DNA of 64,000 nt from the NCBI GenBank assembly GCA_946415365.1, contig CAMKSE010000003.1, forward strand, positions 168,174-232,173, read 5' to 3'. Source of the stretch: an uncultured Prevotellaceae bacterium (GTDB lineage Bacteria > Bacteroidota > Bacteroidia > Bacteroidales > Bacteroidaceae). Below, piece by piece: positions 54,584-63,900 of this stretch (positions within the stretch are counted from its first letter, which is position 1; every line of letters begins with the position of its first letter). The notes beneath the pieces were generated by a model, which made no database searches, was not told the DNA's origin, and worked only from the letters and a program-made list of their open reading frames with translations. A program made the translations under genes and the position numbers.

Positions 54584-56092
54584 ATGAACGGAAACCAGAA
54601 CTATAATCCAGATGTGCTCAACTGTCTTGCCAACTTGAGCAATGACGAGGTATTTACCCCGCCCGAACTGGCCAACAAGATGCTCGACTTGTTGCCGCAG
54701 GAACTTTTTCAGAATCCGAACACAACGTTTCTCGATCCCTTTACTAAGAGCGGCGTATTTCTCCGCGAGATAGTGAAAAGGTTGGACAGGGGATTGGAAA
54801 AACTGATTCCAGACCGACAGAAGCGTATAGACCATATACTTCAGAAACAGGTGTTTGGCATCGCCATCACAGAACTGACTTCGCTTTTGGCCCGTCGCTC
54901 GGTATATTGCTCGAAAGATGCCAGCGGTAAATATAGCATCAGCAAGTTCACCACCTCAAGCGGCAACATCCTATATAAGAACATAAAGCATACATGGTTT
55001 AACGGCAAGTGTAAGTATTGTGGTGCTTCCCAAGCCGTCTATGACCGCGGTTCAGAGGCAGAGCAGTATGCCTATATGTTTATTCACACAGATAATCCCA
55101 AACAATTCTTTCCAAATATGAAATTTGACGTAATCGTTGGCAATCCGCCGTATCACCTCAGTGATGGAGGACAAGCAGCTAGTTCAAAACCATTATATAA
55201 CCAATTTGTAGAGCAAGCTATTATGTTAAACCCTCGATACTTCTCTATAATTATTCCAGCTCGTTGGTATGCAGGAGGAAAAGGGCTTGATTCATTTAGA
55301 TCTACTATGCTCCAGAATAATAGGATAAGAAAGTTAGTTGATTACAACAATAGTGCAGATTGTTTCCCTGGAGTTAATATTGCTGGAGGAGTTTGCTATT
55401 TCTTATGGGATAGAGAACATCAAGGCGATTGCGAAATAACAAATATATCACAACAGCAAACAGGTTCTTCAGAATCAAGGTCGTTAAACGAATATCCAAT
55501 TTTGGTTAGAAATAATACTGCTATACATATAATAAGGAAAGTATTGGCCATATCAAGAAAAACATTAGATAAGAGTGTTCAATCTTATAGTTACTTTTCT
55601 GTAAGAAGTTATGAAAGGGGATCCGACCAAAAGCAAAAAGCAAGTGATGTGATACTTCTGTCAAGTCAAGGAAAAGGATACTACGATAAAAATAGAATAG
55701 AAGACAAGAATAGTATTCTCTCAAAATATAAGGTAATAATAACTTATGCAATGTCTGGGGGGAATAAGCCGACATCACAAGGAGATTTTCAAGTGATTTC
55801 ATCATTGCAAATACTATCTCCAAATGAAGTCTGCACAGAAACATATCTTATATTGGGTGTCTTTGAAAATATGAAAGATGCAGAACATATGTGCTCATAT
55901 GTTTCAACAATGACATTTAGATTTTTGTTATTACAAGCATTAACTTCTATTCATATAACGAAAGAAAGTTTTCTCTTTGTCCCCATCCAAGACTTCTCTC
56001 ATCCTTGGACTGACGAGATGCTCTACAAGAAGTACGGCTTGACGGAAGAAGAGATAGCATTTATTGAATCGATGATACGTCCAATGGAATAG
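54584..56092 (+). CDS. Eco57I-type N6-adenine DNA methyltransferase
   Basis: A 502-residue protein. The order is NDEVFTPPELANKMLDLLP, SAM motif I in FLDPFTKSGVFLREIVKRL and catalytic motif IV FDVIVGNPPYHL (NPPY 187-190). A Cys pair CKYC at about 145-150 may bind zinc. The C-terminal 300 residues include the target-recognition part. The segment encoded at about 55150-55980 is visibly more AT-rich than the two ends of the gene, as expected after exchange of a recognition domain. It would modify host DNA, protecting it from the helicase-nuclease encoded 3 bp downstream. It lacks a nuclease domain of its own, unlike Eco57I. Confidence 0.87.
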   Translation: MNGNQNYNPDVLNCLANLSNDEVFTPPELANKMLDLLPQELFQNPNTTFLDPFTKSGVFLREIVKRLDRGLEKLIPDRQKRIDHILQKQVFGIAITELTSLLARRSVYCSKDASGKYSISKFTTSSGNILYKNIKHTWFNGKCKYCGASQAVYDRGSEAEQYAYMFIHTDNPKQFFPNMKFDVIVGNPPYHLSDGGQAASSKPLYNQFVEQAIMLNPRYFSIIIPARWYAGGKGLDSFRSTMLQNNRIRKLVDYNNSADCFPGVNIAGGVCYFLWDREHQGDCEITNISQQQTGSSESRSLNEYPILVRNNTAIHIIRKVLAISRKTLDKSVQSYSYFSVRSYERGSDQKQKASDVILLSSQGKGYYDKNRIEDKNSILSKYKVIITYAMSGGNKPTSQGDFQVISSLQILSPNEVCTETYLILGVFENMKDAEHMCSYVSTMTFRFLLLQALTSIHITKESFLFVPIQDFSHPWTDEMLYKKYGLTEEEIAFIESMIRPME

Positions 56093-56095
56093 TTT

Positions 56096-58837
56096 ATGGC
56101 AACTACAGATTTACTAAGAAACAGGGTCGCTGAGACACCAACTATATATGCCTACGAGCATATAGGAGTGCCAGCACATAAGGGCATGCTTAAGGTGGGC
56201 TATACCACTCGCGATGTAGAGACTCGTGTCAAGGAACAGAATAAGACGGGCAATATCCAGTATCGCATCGTACTGGCTCGACCAGCCATGAGGCACGACG
56301 GGACATCGTTTGACGACCATTTGATACACAGTATCCTGCGAAAAGACCATGTGAGAAATCCTGAAGGCGAGTGGTTCGTGTGCGATGCATATAAAGTTGA
56401 GCGAGCTATTGCTGCAGCCATAGAGGGAAAGAACACCATGGTGGACCGAATCTACAACTTCCCCATGCGACCAGAGCAGAAACGAGCCGTGGATAAGACC
56501 GCCACATATTTCAATGCTTTCAAGAAAGACCCGGATAACCGAGGACTGATTCCACATTTCCTGTGGAATGCCAAGATGCGATTTGGCAAGACCTTTACCA
56601 CCTATCAGTTGGCTCTAAGGATGGGATGGACTAAGGTGCTGGTGCTGACGTTCAAGCCTGCCGTAAAGACAGCATGGGAGGAAGACTTGCTGACGCATAA
56701 GGACTTTGACGGCTGGCAATTCTGCCAGAAACAGGACGACCGTGAGTTTAACTATGTGAACGAACGTAAACCGTTTGTATGCTTTGCATCGTTCCAAGAC
56801 GTACTGGGCAAGAATGCCGCTGGCGGAATTAAGGCCACCAATGAGTGGATACAGACTGTTGACTGGGATTGCATTGTGCTCGACGAATATCACTACGGAG
56901 CATGGGGCAAGAACGCCAAGAACTTCTACGACAAGAAAGACCCTGCCTTGAAGCGGGCTGAGGAGATGGGTGACATCATCAGCGAGGATGCTGATAATGT
57001 CCGTGAGTTGGAAGCCCGTGAAATCTATGATGAGGGTTTGATGCCTCTGCGCACAGGAGCATATCTTTATCTGTCTGGCACACCCTTCCGGGCCATCTCT
57101 ACCGGTGAGTTCATCGAGGAGCAGATATACAACTGGACATATAGTGACGAGCAGGCAGAAAAGGAGAAATGGAAGGGCGATCATAATCCATACGCACAGT
57201 TGCCAAAGATGGTGATGCTCACTTATCAGTTGCCAGATAGCATACGCCAAATAGCATCCCAAGGAGAATTCGATGAGTTTGACCTCAATGAGTTCTTCCG
57301 TGCCGATGATAATGGCTTTATCCACGAGGAATATGTGCAGAAGTGGCTTGACCTGATTCGCGGTAGTTTTGCAGATGATATAGTCACGGAATTGAAGCTG
57401 GGGACAGAGAAGCCACCAATGCCATTCTCGGACAGCCGACTGCTTAGCTACTTGCAACACACCTACTGGTTTATGCCGTCGGTGGCTGCCTGTAAGGCCA
57501 TGGCCAAACTGCTGAGAAAGCGTAATAACCGGTTCTTTGATGATTATGAAGTGATAGTTGCAGCCGGTAATGAAGCGGGAATGGGAGCCAAAGCCGTCGA
57601 GCCTGTATATAATGCGATGGGAGATCCACAACAGACGAAGACTATTACGCTGTCGTGCGGAAAACTGTCGACAGGTGTGACGGTAAAGCCTTGGACTGGC
57701 ATTCTGATGCTTCGTAATACCACGTCACCAGAGACCTATTTCCAGGCCGCCTTCCGCGTTCAGTCGCCTTGGACTACCAAAGATGAATGGGGTGAGGAAG
57801 TTATACTGAAACCTCTCTGCTATGTGTTCGACTTTGCACCCAACCGGGCTCTGCGTCAGGTAGAAGAATATAGCTGTCAGCTGAATGTCGAAGAAAGTAA
57901 CCCGGAGAAGAAGGTTGAGGAGTTTATCAAGTTTCTGCCGATATTGGCTTTCGATGGTTCTTCGATGAAGGAGATCGATGCCGCAGGAGTTTTGGATATG
58001 GCTATGAGCGGCACCACTGCCACCTTACTTGCCAGACGTTGGGAGAGTGCCGTATTAGTGAATGTGGATAATGCCACCCTCCAGCGATTGATGAACAACC
58101 CTGAGGCGATGAAGGCTCTGATGAATATTGAGGGATTCCGCAATCTGAACAGCGACATTGAGACCATCATCAACAAGTCGGAGCACGTAAAGAATACAAA
58201 GAAAGAGAAAGGCGAAAACCTGACACCAAAGGAGAAGAAAGAACTAACAGAGGAAGAGAAGGAATACAAGAGCAAGCGCAAGGAGATACAGGAAAAACTT
58301 ATTAAGTTTGCCACCCGCATTCCTGTGTTTATGTATTTGACAGACTTCCGTGAGTACAGCTTGAAAGACGTGATTATGCAATTGGAGCCAGAGTTGTTCA
58401 GAAAGGTGACAGGTCTTACGCTGGATGATTTCAGCCTGCTGGTGAGTCTTGGTGTGTTCAATAGCGACTTGATGAACGATGCTGTTTATAAGTTCAAACG
58501 CTATGAGGACTCGTCGCTGAATTATACAGGAATAGATAAGCATACGAGCAAGGTAATTGGCGGTTGGGATACTGTGAAGGAAATAACGGAAGAGGAGGAT
58601 GATGAAATCGATCATGTCATTTCTGAAAGTGAAGAGCAAGTCGTTCCTGACATCCAAGAAGAGCCTGAGGTTAAGCCGTGGGAAGATCTGAGCGTGGGTG
58701 ACAAAGTAGTGCACAAGAGCCTTGGTGAGGGAGTCATTGTTTCGCTCGATGACAATTATCTCTTTGTCAGATTCAAAGACCGCGAATCTAAGTTCCTTTA
58801 TCCAAGTGCATTTGAGAAAGGTTATCTGAGTAAGTGA
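56096..58837 (+). CDS. GIY-YIG nuclease fused to SF2 helicase
   Basis: A 913-residue protein. Residues about 15-110 are a T5orf172-like GIY-YIG domain (TIYAYEHIG, GMLKVGYTTRDVETRVKEQ, FDDHLIHSILRK, EGEWFVC). Residues about 130-640 are a superfamily 2 helicase: motif I WNAKMRFGKT (157-166), DEYH (263-266), SGTPFR (327-332), and motifs V-VI in KLSTGVTVKPWTGILMLRNTTSPETYFQAAFRVQSP. A Lys/Glu-rich coiled region follows (about 700-730), and the last 50 residues (SVGDKVVHKSLGEGVIVSLDDNYLFVRFKDRESKFLYPSAFEKGYL) form a small beta-barrel like those at the end of UvrD-type helicases. It likely translocates on and cuts unmodified DNA. It is the central effector of the putative system. Confidence 0.85.
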   Translation: MATTDLLRNRVAETPTIYAYEHIGVPAHKGMLKVGYTTRDVETRVKEQNKTGNIQYRIVLARPAMRHDGTSFDDHLIHSILRKDHVRNPEGEWFVCDAYKVERAIAAAIEGKNTMVDRIYNFPMRPEQKRAVDKTATYFNAFKKDPDNRGLIPHFLWNAKMRFGKTFTTYQLALRMGWTKVLVLTFKPAVKTAWEEDLLTHKDFDGWQFCQKQDDREFNYVNERKPFVCFASFQDVLGKNAAGGIKATNEWIQTVDWDCIVLDEYHYGAWGKNAKNFYDKKDPALKRAEEMGDIISEDADNVRELEAREIYDEGLMPLRTGAYLYLSGTPFRAISTGEFIEEQIYNWTYSDEQAEKEKWKGDHNPYAQLPKMVMLTYQLPDSIRQIASQGEFDEFDLNEFFRADDNGFIHEEYVQKWLDLIRGSFADDIVTELKLGTEKPPMPFSDSRLLSYLQHTYWFMPSVAACKAMAKLLRKRNNRFFDDYEVIVAAGNEAGMGAKAVEPVYNAMGDPQQTKTITLSCGKLSTGVTVKPWTGILMLRNTTSPETYFQAAFRVQSPWTTKDEWGEEVILKPLCYVFDFAPNRALRQVEEYSCQLNVEESNPEKKVEEFIKFLPILAFDGSSMKEIDAAGVLDMAMSGTTATLLARRWESAVLVNVDNATLQRLMNNPEAMKALMNIEGFRNLNSDIETIINKSEHVKNTKKEKGENLTPKEKKELTEEEKEYKSKRKEIQEKLIKFATRIPVFMYLTDFREYSLKDVIMQLEPELFRKVTGLTLDDFSLLVSLGVFNSDLMNDAVYKFKRYEDSSLNYTGIDKHTSKVIGGWDTVKEITEEEDDEIDHVISESEEQVVPDIQEEPEVKPWEDLSVGDKVVHKSLGEGVIVSLDDNYLFVRFKDRESKFLYPSAFEKGYLSK

Positions 58838-58853
58838 ATTGACGAAAAAAACA

Positions 58854-59618
58854 ATGAACAAATACATAAGCACAAAAGATGCAGTCCGATTAACAGGCCT
58901 TTCGACACAGGAGATTTATGACCTGATTCATAGCGGCACGCTCCCTGCTCGCAAGGCCCCCAAAAGTGGGTGGCGTATTTCCCAACAAGACTTGGAGGCA
59001 TTGGGGTTGATTAAAGAGGAGTCAGACTCCATAGCAGAGGAGCCTCAAACGGAGGACTATGTTTCTTATGTGGCAGATGAAGAACATTACACAGAGGTTT
59101 TCAAACGGATGACAGAGGTGAAGCGCTGCCTGAAAATAGCTACGGCAAATCTCAAGAACTTCAACGTATCCGTTGAGTCTGATGACGGAGATGAAACGCT
59201 TCGGTTATGTGATTTCTTCCTGTCGCTGGTAGAGCGTGGCGTTCAGGTTCAAGTTGTATGTATGAAGCCTTTTGGATTCTACTTGTACACAAAGGAGAAC
59301 TGTCCTCAGCTTTTGGAGAATCCTCTTTTTGAGTTACGGTACAACGGGCACAATCATATGAAGACATTCATCTTTGACGATGAGTGTGCATATATCGGAT
59401 CAGCCAACATAACTCCTGCTGCCATAGGTAGGCGCGCAAGTGGAAGCAGAAATCACGAAGCTGGAATGCTGGTGTGGGGGCCGAAGATGATGCAGGCTCC
59501 ATTACGTCACTTTGAAAGGGTATGGGATGATCCTGACATCCTTAAATCTACCTGGAAACGATTTGCTACGAAGGCAAAGGAGTTGGATAAAGAACTAAGA
59601 GAGAGATACGGCAAGTAA
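58854..59618 (+). CDS. HTH-PLD nuclease-like protein
   Basis: A 254-residue protein from the ATG at 58854; an upstream TTG is possible but overlaps nothing useful. Residues 1-50 are an excisionase-type helix-turn-helix (YISTKDAVRLTGLSTQEIYDLIHSGTLPARKAPKSGWRISQQDLEAL). The rest is a phospholipase-D-like domain with one HKD motif: His168, Lys170, Asp175 and GSAN (182-185) in HNHMKTFIFDDECAYIGSANIT. One HKD per chain implies a dimer. PLD proteins with this fold cut DNA in DISARM and in some restriction enzymes. The direct DNA-binding domain suggests sequence targeting. It follows the helicase gene by 16 bp. Confidence 0.85.
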   Translation: MNKYISTKDAVRLTGLSTQEIYDLIHSGTLPARKAPKSGWRISQQDLEALGLIKEESDSIAEEPQTEDYVSYVADEEHYTEVFKRMTEVKRCLKIATANLKNFNVSVESDDGDETLRLCDFFLSLVERGVQVQVVCMKPFGFYLYTKENCPQLLENPLFELRYNGHNHMKTFIFDDECAYIGSANITPAAIGRRASGSRNHEAGMLVWGPKMMQAPLRHFERVWDDPDILKSTWKRFATKAKELDKELRERYGK

Positions 59619-59655
59619 TAGCTATAAAAAGACACGCGATGCGTACACAGTTCTT

Positions 59656-60168
59656 TTGGAGAAGATAGTGGACGCTTCCTTGCGCTTGGGGCTGGAACTG
59701 AATCTGCAGCAACAGTCTGCCTTGGCGATGCTGCTGGAGGGGGCTGCGTATAAGGATGTTGCTCAGAGCCTTAACCTTAGTCAGAGCTATGCCGTCCAGA
59801 TAACACAGGACGCGGTCAAAGAGTTGGGGCTGTTCCTTGACAGTCTGGAAAGCATCGAGAGGGTTAAGGAAGAGAGTGAGAAAAGGGTTGAACGCGAAAG
59901 GCAGTATTATATCACACGAATACTGGAGCTACAGGACGAAATAGCGGCACTCAAAAAGGAGGTTCAGGAGAAGGGGAATGAGATCATGACTCTCCCGATT
60001 CACCAGTTGCCTCTCAGTCCCGTGCTGATGAGCATATTGCTGAAAGCTGGCTATTACACTTTAGAGGATGTGGCAAAGGAGGATCAGGACGCGCTGAAGG
60101 CTCTGCCTGGCATGACCAGCGACATGCTGAGAACCGTCAACAAATATATCGAACTAAGCAAAAGATAG
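59656..60168 (+). CDS. HTH/coiled-coil/RNAP alpha-CTD-like protein
   Basis: A 170-residue protein with a TTG start at 59656 (GTG at 59668 possible; no ATG is in frame nearby). Residues about 15-55 are a sigma-4-like helix-turn-helix (LQQQSALAMLLEGAAYKDVAQSLNLSQSYAVQITQDAVKEL). Residues about 65-110 are a coiled coil (RVKEESEKRVERERQYYITRILELQDEIAALKKEVQEKG). The C-terminal 55 residues, LPIHQLPLSPVLMSILLKAGYYTLEDVAKEDQDALKALPGMTSDMLRTVNKYI, follow the helix pattern of the RNA polymerase alpha C-terminal domain, including the AGYYTLEDV and LPGM helix-hairpin-helix. It lies 37 bp after the PLD gene. It may regulate this operon or contact polymerase during infection; the role is inferred from domains only. 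Confidence 0.72.
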   Translation: MEKIVDASLRLGLELNLQQQSALAMLLEGAAYKDVAQSLNLSQSYAVQITQDAVKELGLFLDSLESIERVKEESEKRVERERQYYITRILELQDEIAALKKEVQEKGNEIMTLPIHQLPLSPVLMSILLKAGYYTLEDVAKEDQDALKALPGMTSDMLRTVNKYIELSKR

Positions 60169-60224
60169 GTCTACGCGCACAGGGGGGCGGTCCCCTCTGT
60201 GTCCGCACAGGGGGTCCCCTGTGC
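60167..60224. repeat. GC-rich hairpin element, copy 1
   Basis: After TAGGTCTACGCGCACAGGGG come two stem-loops, the second being GCACAGGGG/CCCCTGTGC with a 2-nt loop. It lies just after the stop at 60168. The opening 19-20 bases recur at 60854-60872. Confidence 0.7.
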
Positions 60225-60399
60225 CTTGTGTGCCAACTTCTGTGTCATGGCGAATCTGACCCCCGATCGTTTGCTCACTCTGACACTTAACCGGACAAAT
60301 TTTGAGCGAATTTGCTCGATTTGTCGCATTTTTCCCCACTTGTCGCAACAAACTCGTTCAAAAGTCAGCAAAATTGTTGCAAATCCTTGAAAGTCGCCA
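60225..60399. other. gene-free region before 60400
   Basis: No gene is seen. It has a small hairpin GAGCGAATTTGCTC (60304-60317) and two TTGTCGCA copies 19 bp apart (60321, 60340). Confidence 0.55.
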
Positions 60400-60407
60400 T
60401 ACCTTTG
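60377..60407 (+). promoter_or_regulatory. promoter before 60471
   Basis: TTGC at 60377-60380 and TACCTTTG at 60400-60407 are 19 nt apart; the leader is about 55 nt. Confidence 0.7.
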
Positions 60408-60470
60408 CATCGTCGAAAGGAAACAAACGACAGATTCAACAATAGTATAAACAGATAAAAAAGTAAAGTT

Positions 60471-60794
60471 ATGACAAACAAAAATTTCAATGCAAAGAAG
60501 GTGCTCATGAGCACAGTTGCAGCAGTAGTTTTCTCATTCGTGTTCACCACCAGTGCAAATGCAGATTCTAAGGCAGGAACCCCACAGAAGAGTTCTTTAG
60601 AGGTTCGTGTGAAAGGTGCCCAAAAGGGTAATGTGGGGATTCGCGTGAAAGGCGCCCAAAAGGGTAATGTAGGGATTCGTGTGAAAGGTGCCCAAAAGGA
60701 TAATGTAGGGATTCGTGTGAAAGATGCTCCCAATAATTATTTTGAGAATCTCCTCGAACGGGTTCTGGGCATCCGCGTAAAAGTTCGCGTATAG
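60471..60794 (+). CDS. small secreted 12-residue-repeat protein
   Basis: A 107-residue protein with a signal peptide (VLMSTVAAVVFSFVFTTSANA). The mature part, about 75 residues, contains three tandem units RVKGAQKGNVGI and a partial fourth (RVKDAPNN), then FENLLERVLGIRVKVRV. It is strongly basic. The repeats are 36 bp in DNA (60606-60641, 60642-60677, 60678-60713). Promoter, short leader and signal make a real gene likely. Basic repetitive secreted peptides could bind polyanions, stick to the cell surface or act on other bacteria; nothing in the sequence decides between these. Its neighbours are unrelated, and hairpin elements of the same family flank it. Confidence 0.7.
   Translation: MTNKNFNAKKVLMSTVAAVVFSFVFTTSANADSKAGTPQKSSLEVRVKGAQKGNVGIRVKGAQKGNVGIRVKGAQKDNVGIRVKDAPNNYFENLLERVLGIRVKVRV
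60606..60713 (+). repeat. 36-bp tandem coding repeat, three units
   Basis: Units at 60606, 60642 and 60678 differ by only a few bases, mostly synonymous, and keep the reading frame; a truncated fourth starts at 60714. Confidence 0.9.
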
Positions 60795-60853
60795 TACCAG
60801 CGGTATAACATACGAAGCCGTCGGCATTTGAATGTCGGCGGCTTCCATTTATA

Positions 60854-60889
60854 TAGGTCACGCGCACAGGGGAGGGCTGTCCCCCGTGA
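60854..60889. repeat. GC-rich hairpin element, copy 2
   Basis: It starts TAGGTCACGCGCACAGGGG, one base shorter than copy 1 at 60167, and continues to a GGGG/CCCC stem closed by TCACG/CGTGA. Confidence 0.65.
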
Positions 60890-60900
60890 TCGATCGACAA

Positions 60901-60930
60901 AGAAGCACCGCCCTGGGGCGATGCTTCTTA
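60901..60930. terminator. terminator between 60794 (+) and 60954 (-)
   Basis: AAGAAGCACCGCC pairs with GGCGATGCTTCTT with one mismatch and a 4-nt loop. It lies 24 bp after the secDF stop and can serve both strands. Confidence 0.75.
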
Positions 60931-60953
60931 AATATATTAATAATGTGTAAGAC

Positions 60954-63900
60954 TTACTTTTTGGCAGGAGCCTTAACCTCTTCTTCTTCCTTGATGGTGC
61001 GGCCCAGTGTCAGATATGCCACGGGAGCTGCAATGAAGAGTGACGACAGGGTACCGAATACAACACCCAGGATCATAGCGAATGAGAACGAACGGATCGA
61101 ATCACCACCGAGGATGAAGATGGCGAGCAACACGATCAAGGTCGTTACAGAGGTGTTGATGGTACGGGCCAGAGTCTGGTTCAGCGAGTCGTTGAACAGC
61201 TGCTGACGGTCGCGCTTGCCATAGAGACCGATGTTCTCACGGATACGGTCGAACACCACCACCTTATCGTTGATGGAGTAACCAATCACCGTCAGGATAG
61301 CACCGATGAACACCTGGTCGATCTCCAGCGACATCGGCAGGATGCCCCACAGGGCAGAGTAGAGTCCGAGTACCACCAGTGCATCGAGAGCCAGCGCAAC
61401 GATAGCACCTACAGAGAAGGCGAGGTTGCGGAAGCGGAGCAGGATGTAGAGGAAGATGGCTACCAGGGCTATCAGCACGCTGATGATAGCACCGTAAGTG
61501 ATATCCTTGGCCACAGAAGGACCTACCTTTGCAGAAGAGATGATAGAACCGCCTTCGCGGACATCAGGATTCTTGAAGTGCTCGACATTGTCCTGGCTGA
61601 CGAGGCCGGCCTTCTTCAGGGTGTTGAAGAGGATGGTCTCTGCCTGGTCGTCGACCTCAGGATTATTCGACTCGATATCCCAGTTGGTGGAGATACGGAC
61701 GGTCTTGCCGTCGGTACCGAGGGCGATCACAGAGGTGTTGGCCTCCTGATTGGCCTTCTCACCCATCGTGTTGATGAAGGCGCCAGCCATGGCCTTACGG
61801 ACATCCTCAACGGGAGTCACCTTGTCGAGGGTCACCACATAGTTACGACCACCGGTGAAATCGATGCTCTGGCTCAGACCGCGAACAGCGAAGGAGATGC
61901 AGAACAGAATGGCAAAGATTCCGTAGACAGTGAACGACTTCTTGTAGATACCCATGAAGTTGTAGCGGGCATTCTGCATGAGGTTCTTCGAGTAAGCGGT
62001 CACGAAGGTCAGGTCGGTCCACTTATCCTTCTTCAGCATATAGTCGTAAACAAGACGTGTGAGATATACGGCTGTGAAGAATGAGCAGGCGATACCGATG
62101 ATCCAGGTGGTGGCGAAGCCCTTCACAGGACCTGTACCGAAGTAGAGCAGGATGATACCTGTGATCAATGATGTGAAGTTAGAGTCGAAGATGGCGCTGA
62201 AGGCGTTGGAGTAACCCTTGTTGAGGGCTTCCTTCATGCTCAGACCCTTCTTCAGCTCTTCCTTGATACGCTCGTAGATCAGCACGTTGGCATCCACGGC
62301 TGTACCCAGCGTCAGCACGATACCGGCGATACCAGGCATCGTCAGGGCTGCCTGGAACGATGTGAGGATACCGAGGGTGAAGAACAGGTTGAACAGCAGG
62401 GCGATATCAGAGAGGATACCGGGAATCCAGCCGTAAAGCATGATCATGTAGATCATCAACAGCACGAAGGCTACGATGAATGACATGACACCCTGCTTGA
62501 TGGACTGTGCACCGAGTGACGGTCCGACAACCTCTTCCTGCACGATACGTGTGGGAGCAGGCATTTTACCTGAATTCAGCGTGTTGGCAAGGTCCTTGGT
62601 GTCCTCAATGGTGAAGTTACCGGTGATCTGAGAATTACCTCCGTCAATCTGAGTGAGGATACGGGGAGCGGAATAAACGGCGTCGTCGAGCACAATGGCC
62701 ACAGCCTTGCCGATGTTCTGCTTAGTGATCTGGCTCCAGCGGCGGGCACCGTCAGAGTTCATCTGCATCGACACACAAGGATGACCCATCTGGTCGAAAT
62801 CGTCCTTACCGTTGGTGATGACGTCACCCTCCAGCGGAGCACGTCCTGAGGGCTCGGTGATCTTCAGGGCATAGAGCTCGAAGATGTCGCCCTTGGTGTT
62901 CTGACCGCCGAAGTCCTCAGCCTTGGCACCCCAACGGAGTTTCAGCTCAGCGGGGAAGATCTGACGGGCGAGGTCGGAGTAGATAATCTTGTCAATCTCT
63001 GCGGTATCACGTACGTTGGCATAACCAACGACAGCGAGGGTGTTGCCCTGTGTGGGCTGGAAGATCGAGAACAGCGGGTTCTGCTTCTTAGCAAGCTCAG
63101 CGGCCTTGTTGTCTGCAGCCTTGGTGTCCTTCTTAGCCAATTTGGCAGCGAGGTCAGTGGCAGCAGCCTTCGTGGTATCAGCAGCCTCAGCAGCATTCTC
63201 AACAGCGGCAGAGTCAACGACCTCACCACCCTGGGCTGCCCAGCGCTGGTTCAACTGAGCCAGTAGCGGCGTGATCTCCTGAGAATTATAGGTCTCCCAG
63301 AACTCGAGGTTTGCGGAACCCTGGAGGAGCTTACGCACACGCTCCGGCTCCTTGATACCCGGCATCTCGACCATGATACGGCCGCTCTGTCCCTCCAGTT
63401 TCTGGATGTTGGGCTGAACGACACCGAACTTATCAATACGGTTACGAACGACGTTGAACGAGTTGTCAACGGCAGAGGCGACCTCTGCACGGAGAGCTGC
63501 CTCGACCTCAGAGTCGCTGCTCTGGGTGCTCACCTTACCCTTCATCTGCTGGGTGGCAAAGATGGCGGCGAGGGGACGGCCGTTGCCCTCCTGTTTCCAA
63601 TACTTCACGAACAGAGAGATGAAATCGTTCTGACTGGTCTCCTCTTCCTTCTTTGCCAACTCCATGGCCTTCTTGTAGGCGGCGTCTGTCTTGTGGTCGG
63701 CGAGCACATCGACGACATCGGGTACAGACACCTCGAGGATAACGTTCATACCGCCTTTCAGGTCAAGACCCAGGCCAATCTCCATCTCACGGCACTGCTT
63801 CAGCGAGTAGATGCCCATATACACCTTCTCGTTGTTGATTGAGTCGAGGTACTCCGCACCTGCTTCCTCACCCATGGCGGCAGCCTTACTCTCGTAGTGG

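Noticed and set aside
56615..57631. 338-codon frame antisense to the helicase gene
   Set aside because: It covers the helicase motifs of the sense strand and encodes nothing recognisable.
53708..60168. Classical type I or type III restriction system, or DISARM
   Set aside because: There is no HsdS-like specificity gene, no typical Mod/Res pair, and no DUF1998 gene; the GIY-YIG-helicase and HTH-PLD combination differs.
60606..60737. Possible CRISPR-like direct repeats
   Set aside because: The 36-bp units are contiguous, in frame and translated after a signal peptide; they are coding repeats.
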